The translations under genes were made by a program, and so were the position numbers. A DNA stretch of 9,570 nucleotides, from NCBI GenBank assembly GCA_902796045.1, contig CADBNQ010000040.1, positions 1-9,570 of the forward strand, in the 5' to 3' direction. Under the pieces are notes generated by a model, which saw only the letters and a list, made by a program, of their open reading frames with translations, made no database searches and was not told where the DNA came from. The DNA is from an uncultured Lachnospiraceae bacterium (GTDB lineage: Bacteria; Bacillota; Clostridia; Lachnospirales; Lachnospiraceae). How positions within the stretch are numbered: position 1 is the stretch's first letter; every line of letters begins with the position of its first letter. This document shows, in pieces, positions 6,713-9,570 of this stretch.

Positions 6713-6731
6713 TCACTGCTGCAAACAGTGA
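6713..6731 (-). promoter_or_regulatory. Small stem-loop upstream of the permease
   Basis: TCACTG (6713-6718) and CAGTGA (6726-6731) form a 6-bp stem with a 7-base loop. It lies between the large stem at 6754-6783 and the permease ribosome binding site. It has no U tract, so it is more likely an mRNA-processing or spacing element than a terminator. Modest support. Confidence 0.25.
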
Positions 6732-6753
6732 AGAACTCTGTGTCCCTGTTTAA

Positions 6754-6783
6754 CAGGTTCGCCCTGATAAAAGGGCGAACCTG
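6754..6783 (-). terminator. Intercistronic 11-bp stem-loop after the binding-protein gene
   Basis: CAGGTTCGCCC and GGGCGAACCTG pair perfectly over 11 bp around an 8-base loop, nine bases after the binding-protein stop codon. The sequence after it on the minus strand is TTAAACAGGG, not a proper U tract, so it is probably a partial terminator or a 3' stabilising structure. This placement is common where the binding protein must outnumber the permease and ATPase. Confidence 0.6.
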
Positions 6784-6792
6784 ACATGGTGC

Positions 6793-7671
6793 TTATTGTG
6801 CTAAAGGCTGTACCTTGGTAGCCTCATCCATCATCGCATTGAAATCATCTTCTGTCATCTTGGTTAAAACAGAGTTGATCTCATCAACGAGCTTCTTATT
6901 CCCTTTCCTGACGGAGATACCAATGTTGATCTCTTCCTCGGAAACCTGGAAATTATCATCCGTATTATTAAAATCAAGGATCTTAAAGTCCGGATTGGTG
7001 ACCAGGGCACCCTGGGCTGTCGGCATATCCGTTACAACAAGATCAACCTCGCCGCTCTTTAAAGAATTGATCATAGCCGTGGCATCTTCCTTGCCTGCAA
7101 GGATGTTTTCTTTCGGCGTGTCAATCTGGGGAAGGCAGACATCATACCAGACAGTTGAAAGCTGTGATGTACATGTGGCATCTTTCAGATCAGCCAGTCC
7201 CTTAGCATCCGCATACTTGCCGTCACTCTTTACCAGTGTGACGATGGAAGCATAGTAATAAGGCTCTGTAAAATCAACCATTTCCTTTCTTTCTGAGGTA
7301 ATGGACTGACCGGCGATAACACAGTCGATGGTGCCGGACTGAACAGCAGGAATCAGAGAATTCCAGTCAGACTTGATGATCTCAAGATCATAACCCAGCT
7401 CAGCAGCAATCTTCTTGGCCATCATGACATCGTAACCATAGGCAAAATCTGAACTGTCCTTGATCTGCACAGCGCCGTTGGCATCGTTCGGCTGGGTCCA
7501 GTTATAGGGTGCATAACTACACTCCATGGCAACCTTCAGTGTCTTGCCATCAGCTGTACCCTGAACGCCCTCTTCTGAGGAATTCTCAGCAGAACCTGAT
7601 GCGCCGCCGCAGGCAGCCAGAGCCAGTACCATAACTGCAGCCATGAACATACAAACTAATTTCTTTTTCAT
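6793..7671 (-). CDS. Amino-acid ABC transporter substrate-binding lipoprotein (SBP_bac_3 family)
   Basis: This extracellular, lipid-anchored protein captures an amino acid and delivers it to the permease. The 292-residue product starts with a lipoprotein signal, MKKKLVCMFMAAVMVLALAAC, with lipobox LAAC and the acylated Cys21. A Gly/Ser/Glu-rich tether runs to about 42, then the two-lobed binding domain from about 43 to 285. The substrate-contact motif ITSERKE (124-130) supplies the Arg that usually holds the amino-acid carboxylate, and TDMPTAQ (214-220) the acidic residue that usually holds the amine. After YAPYNWTQ (53-60) there is an insertion of about 15 residues before FAYGYDV, which marks a sub-family. 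The exact substrate cannot be read; the ddh neighbour makes a lysine/DAP-related or cystine-type ligand thinkable only. AGGAG lies eight bases ahead of the ATG. First gene of the transporter unit. Confidence 0.95.
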   Translation of the reverse strand: MKKKLVCMFMAAVMVLALAACGGASGSAENSSEEGVQGTADGKTLKVAMECSYAPYNWTQPNDANGAVQIKDSSDFAYGYDVMMAKKIAAELGYDLEIIKSDWNSLIPAVQSGTIDCVIAGQSITSERKEMVDFTEPYYYASIVTLVKSDGKYADAKGLADLKDATCTSQLSTVWYDVCLPQIDTPKENILAGKEDATAMINSLKSGEVDLVVTDMPTAQGALVTNPDFKILDFNNTDDNFQVSEEEINIGISVRKGNKKLVDEINSVLTKMTEDDFNAMMDEATKVQPLAQ

Positions 7672-7688
7672 TAATAAATCTCCTCTCT

Positions 7689-7739
7689 AAAAAAATATTC
7701 AGTCAGAACCCGAACCGGGGTTCCCTGTGCCCGAAGGCA
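7689..7739 (-). promoter_or_regulatory. Two-hairpin leader with U7 run upstream of the amino-acid binding protein
   Basis: On the minus strand, TGCC-TTCG-GGCA (7739-7728) is a stem with the very stable UUCG tetraloop. It is followed directly by a second stem, CAGGGAACCC with GGGTTCTG (7727-7704; 8 bp with a 2-base bulge), and after eight bases by seven U residues (7695-7689). The ribosome binding site comes next. The layout resembles an attenuator or a small regulatory RNA aptamer, but I matched no known riboswitch, and the U run is set back from the stem. Confidence 0.4.
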
Positions 7740-7752
7740 ATGTCCAATAGCT

Positions 7753-7761
7753 ATCATATCA
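7753..7761 (-). promoter_or_regulatory. Extended -10 promoter of the amino-acid transporter unit
   Basis: The minus strand reads TGATATGAT (7761-7753): TG, one base, then TATGAT, an extended -10 element. No good -35 is present at 17 bp (TAGTGT), which extended -10 promoters tolerate and which leaves room for an activator. The region upstream is strongly A+T-rich. Transcription would start near 7746, just ahead of the two leader hairpins. Confidence 0.5.
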
Positions 7762-7826
7762 CAAAATAGAATAGAACACTACAAAAAAATGAATGATTTA
7801 TACATATTTCATGCAGAAAGGACAAG

Positions 7827-7847
7827 AAAACCCCGGCAGGATCTGCC
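7827..7847 (-). terminator. Probable terminator of the SH3b-repeat gene
   Basis: Seven bases after the stop codon the minus strand reads GGCAG-ATC-CTGCC, then GGGG and TTTT (7830-7827). The stem is short (5 bp) and the U run is four bases and offset by GGGG, so termination may be partial. Confidence 0.45.
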
Positions 7848-7854
7848 TGAATAC

Positions 7855-8562
7855 TTATTTCAGAGTAGCGTATCGGGATGATACCCACAATGATTTTTTG
7901 TTATAGGAGACTTTATACCACTTGACACCCCGGTCATCCTTCCTGGTTTTGTTGAGATATTTCAGGGCCGTTCCTTCATCTACAGATGTGTAGGCGCTGT
8001 AATCCGTGCCCGGTCCCTTTCTCAGATAAACCTGGCCTCGGGTATAGACAGTTTTAGAGGTCCTGGAATTTTTACGCTTAGAATATCTGGAAGATACCCA
8101 CAGGCCTTTTCCATAGAAGGAAACCTTATACCATTTCACACCACGGTTGTCCTTCCTGGTCTTTCCCAGGTATTTCATGGAAGATCCTTCCTGGACGGCA
8201 ACTACTGCCTTGTACTTCATTCCGGGGCCCTTGCGCAGGTTTACCTCACCAGTGGTGACAACACGTTTCTTTGCTGAGGTAGTTGGTTTTGCTACCAGAG
8301 AGGCACACCTGGATGAAATCCACAATTCATTGTCTTCGTAGGAAACCTTATACCAGTCAACCCCGCGGTTGTCGGACTCTTTTTTGCCCAGATAGGTCAT
8401 GGCAGTGCCGTCCTTGACAGTATCGACGATCTTATACTTCAATCCCGGCCCCGTCCTGAGGTTTGCGTTCATATTCGCGTAAACCTTGCTCGCTGCCTGA
8501 CTGGAAACAGCGAATGACATCAAAAGAATAAACATGAGTAAAAGTGTATAACGTTTTTTCAT
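7855..8562 (-). CDS. Secreted protein with three SH3b repeats
   Basis: The 235-residue product has an N-terminal signal peptide (KKR, then a hydrophobic stretch, cleavage likely after SSQA at about residue 23). It then consists almost wholly of three bacterial SH3 domains (about 27-87, 101-160, 172-232). Each repeat has the pattern NLR-GPG-Y near its start and RGV-WYKVS...LW-SSRYA near its end. Such domains usually bind cell-wall peptides or glycan. No hydrolase, amidase or NlpC/P60 domain is attached, so it is probably a wall-binding or modulating protein rather than a lytic enzyme. It is very basic (many Lys/Arg), which suits binding to an anionic wall. An ATG three codons upstream (8571) touches the GGAG ribosome binding site directly; the ATG at 8562 has the normal nine-base gap and is preferred. 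A strong terminator lies just upstream, so its own promoter is unclear. Confidence 0.9.
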   Translation of the reverse strand: MKKRYTLLLMFILLMSFAVSSQAASKVYANMNANLRTGPGLKYKIVDTVKDGTAMTYLGKKESDNRGVDWYKVSYEDNELWISSRCASLVAKPTTSAKKRVVTTGEVNLRKGPGMKYKAVVAVQEGSSMKYLGKTRKDNRGVKWYKVSFYGKGLWVSSRYSKRKNSRTSKTVYTRGQVYLRKGPGTDYSAYTSVDEGTALKYLNKTRKDDRGVKWYKVSYNKKSLWVSSRYATLK

Positions 8563-8596
8563 CTTCTTCATCTCCTTTCAAAAAACAGTACCATCT

Positions 8597-8630
8597 GAAA
8601 AGACCCGGAAGGCTTAAAGCCTGCCGGGTC
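8597..8630 (-). terminator. Rho-independent terminator of the OppA-type gene
   Basis: GACCCGG (8630-8624) pairs with CCGGGTC (8608-8602), continued after one mismatch by AGGCT with AGCCT around a short loop. On the minus strand TTTT (8601-8598) follows at once. It starts seven bases after the stop codon of the oligopeptide-binding protein and should stop most transcripts before the SH3b gene. Confidence 0.85.
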
Positions 8631-8636
8631 AGAGTA

Positions 8637-9569
8637 TTATTGTTCGATATCTGCGTTCATGAAGTACCAGTAACCATAAGCAGAATGCCAGATACCTTTG
8701 ACATTTGGCTTCTCAAGCCAGAAGTCATTGTAGTATGCCAGCGGGATACATGCTGCTTCTTCCATCATCACATCTTCTGCCTTGTGAAGAGCTGCGGAAC
8801 GAGCTGCAGGATCTACTGTCGCTCTGGACTCATCCATAGCCTTATCAAACTCTTCATTCTCAAACTTGCCATCATTGTTACCATTGCTGGAATAGAAGAT
8901 ATCAAGCTGGTTGGACGGATCATTATAGTCTGCTGCCCATCCATTACGGGCTGCCTCGTACTGACCATTCCGGCGTAAAGGTGTGAAGGATGCCCACTCA
9001 ACGATCTTAACTTCCATGTTGATACCGAGCTCTCCCCATGCCTGCTGCAGGTACTCAGCAACCGGTTTATGATAAGCGGAATCATTCGTGTTATACTCAA
9101 ACTTCGGGAAGCCCTTTCCGTCAGGATATCCTGCTTCTGCAAGAAGCTTCTTAGCTTCTGCAACATTGGCTTCATGGTTATCTACATCGATGTAGGGTTT
9201 TCCGCCATTGGCGTTATCCATAAACTGGCTTCCGTCTGTATCCACCCAGCCGGGTCCGATAAAGTTAGGAGCTGCCGTGTAAGTGCCCTGCATGATGGTC
9301 TCGGCAACATACTTACGGTCAACAGCCAGACTTAATGCCTTACGGACTCTGGGATCCTTGAAGAGATCTTTCTCGCAGTTGAGATTCAGGTAGTAGGTTC
9401 CCATAAGGGTGTCTACATGGTATTCAGGATTACCCTGAAGAGATGGAATCTCCTCAGTCGGGACATCCTTGATAAAGGATACTTCATCTGTCTGATAAGC
9501 GCTGTATGCCGCATTGGAATCCTCGATCAGGGCAAATGTCAGCTTGTCAAGTTTGATAGCGTCAGCATT
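8637..9569 (-). CDS. Oligopeptide ABC transporter substrate-binding protein, OppA-type (5' end cut by window edge)
   Basis: This is the C-terminal 310 residues of a family-5 extracellular solute-binding protein (SBP_bac_5), which captures peptides for an Opp/Dpp-type importer. The frame is open from the right edge, starting NADAIKLDKLTFALIED. An internal ATG at 9404 is not the true start, because the upstream residues DAIKLDKLTF and DVPTEEIPSLQ are typical of the family. Recognisable parts are GTYYLNLNCEKDLFKDPRVRKALSLAVDR (the FxDxRVRxAxxxAxDR signature), GYPDGKGFPKFEYNTN, WGELGINMEVKIVEWASF, GWAADYNDPSNQLDIF and the C-terminal PLAYYNDFWLEKPNVKGIW. The N-terminal signal and about 40% of a usual 540-residue protein lie outside the window. 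No permease or ATPase genes follow it downstream; they may lie upstream, outside the window. Confidence 0.94.
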   Translation of the reverse strand, partial: NADAIKLDKLTFALIEDSNAAYSAYQTDEVSFIKDVPTEEIPSLQGNPEYHVDTLMGTYYLNLNCEKDLFKDPRVRKALSLAVDRKYVAETIMQGTYTAAPNFIGPGWVDTDGSQFMDNANGGKPYIDVDNHEANVAEAKKLLAEAGYPDGKGFPKFEYNTNDSAYHKPVAEYLQQAWGELGINMEVKIVEWASFTPLRRNGQYEAARNGWAADYNDPSNQLDIFYSSNGNNDGKFENEEFDKAMDESRATVDPAARSAALHKAEDVMMEEAACIPLAYYNDFWLEKPNVKGIWHSAYGYWYFMNADIEQ

Positions 9570-9570
9570 C

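Noticed and set aside
6815..7255. Plus-strand 146-codon frame opposite the amino-acid binding protein.
   Set aside because: It is a shadow of the binding-protein gene, whose motifs and signal peptide are unmistakable.
8637..9404. Treating the OppA-type gene as complete from the ATG at 9404.
   Set aside because: The frame stays open to the window edge with family-typical residues, so that Met is internal.
1..9570. Search for mobile elements, CRISPR arrays, tRNAs, toxin-antitoxin or defence genes.
   Set aside because: No transposase, integrase, regular spaced repeats, tRNA cloverleaf or defence-type domain was seen; the gene set is ordinary chromosomal metabolism and transport.

Overview
The window looks like a chromosomal stretch from a low-to-mid G+C Gram-positive of class Clostridia, most likely a Lachnospiraceae-type anaerobe. 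This rests on strong AGGAGG-type ribosome binding sites, a fermentative phosphotransacetylase, a meso-diaminopimelate dehydrogenase, lipoprotein-type solute-binding proteins, and TTGACA/TATAAT promoters. The organism is inferred from gene content, not from a marker gene. All genes except one run on the minus strand. I see no mobile element, CRISPR array, tRNA or rRNA. No stretch longer than 300 bases lacks a gene.

Layout, read left to right (minus-strand transcription runs right to left). At 125-2854 there is a three-gene unit, transcribed leftwards: a small (p)ppGpp synthetase (2144-2854), an unrecognised protein with a long charged linker (1149-2096), and phosphate acetyltransferase pta (125-1084). 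The first 124 bases hold no supported gene; ackA, the usual partner of pta, does not start within the window. The synthetase is read from a probable promoter at 2951-2979. Its leader folds so that the ribosome binding site and start codon lie in a 7-bp hairpin. Divergent to it, with a near-consensus promoter at 3045-3073, is the only plus-strand gene, a cytoplasmic DUF4097-type beta-repeat protein (3142-3954). A long two-part hairpin terminator (3998-4062) lies between it and the convergent ddh gene.

At 4093-7671 a second unit runs leftwards: an amino-acid ABC importer made of a lipoprotein binding protein (6793-7671), a permease (5888-6682) and an ATPase (5145-5891), followed after 71 bp by ddh (4093-5073). 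The binding-protein leader carries two GC-rich hairpins and a U7 run. A perfect 11-bp stem separates the binding protein from the permease, a usual way of making more binding protein than membrane components. The pairing with ddh hints that the imported amino acid may belong to lysine/DAP metabolism, but the substrate cannot be read from the sequence.

At 7855-9569 a secreted three-repeat SH3b protein lies downstream of the 3' part of an oligopeptide-binding (OppA-type) lipoprotein gene that is cut by the right edge. A strong terminator lies between them.

Most of the window is ordinary housekeeping and transport. The points most worth checking are the occluded start of the alarmone synthetase, the leader of the amino-acid transporter, the uncharacterised protein between synthetase and pta, and the AATCTG/CAGATT repeats ahead of ddh.
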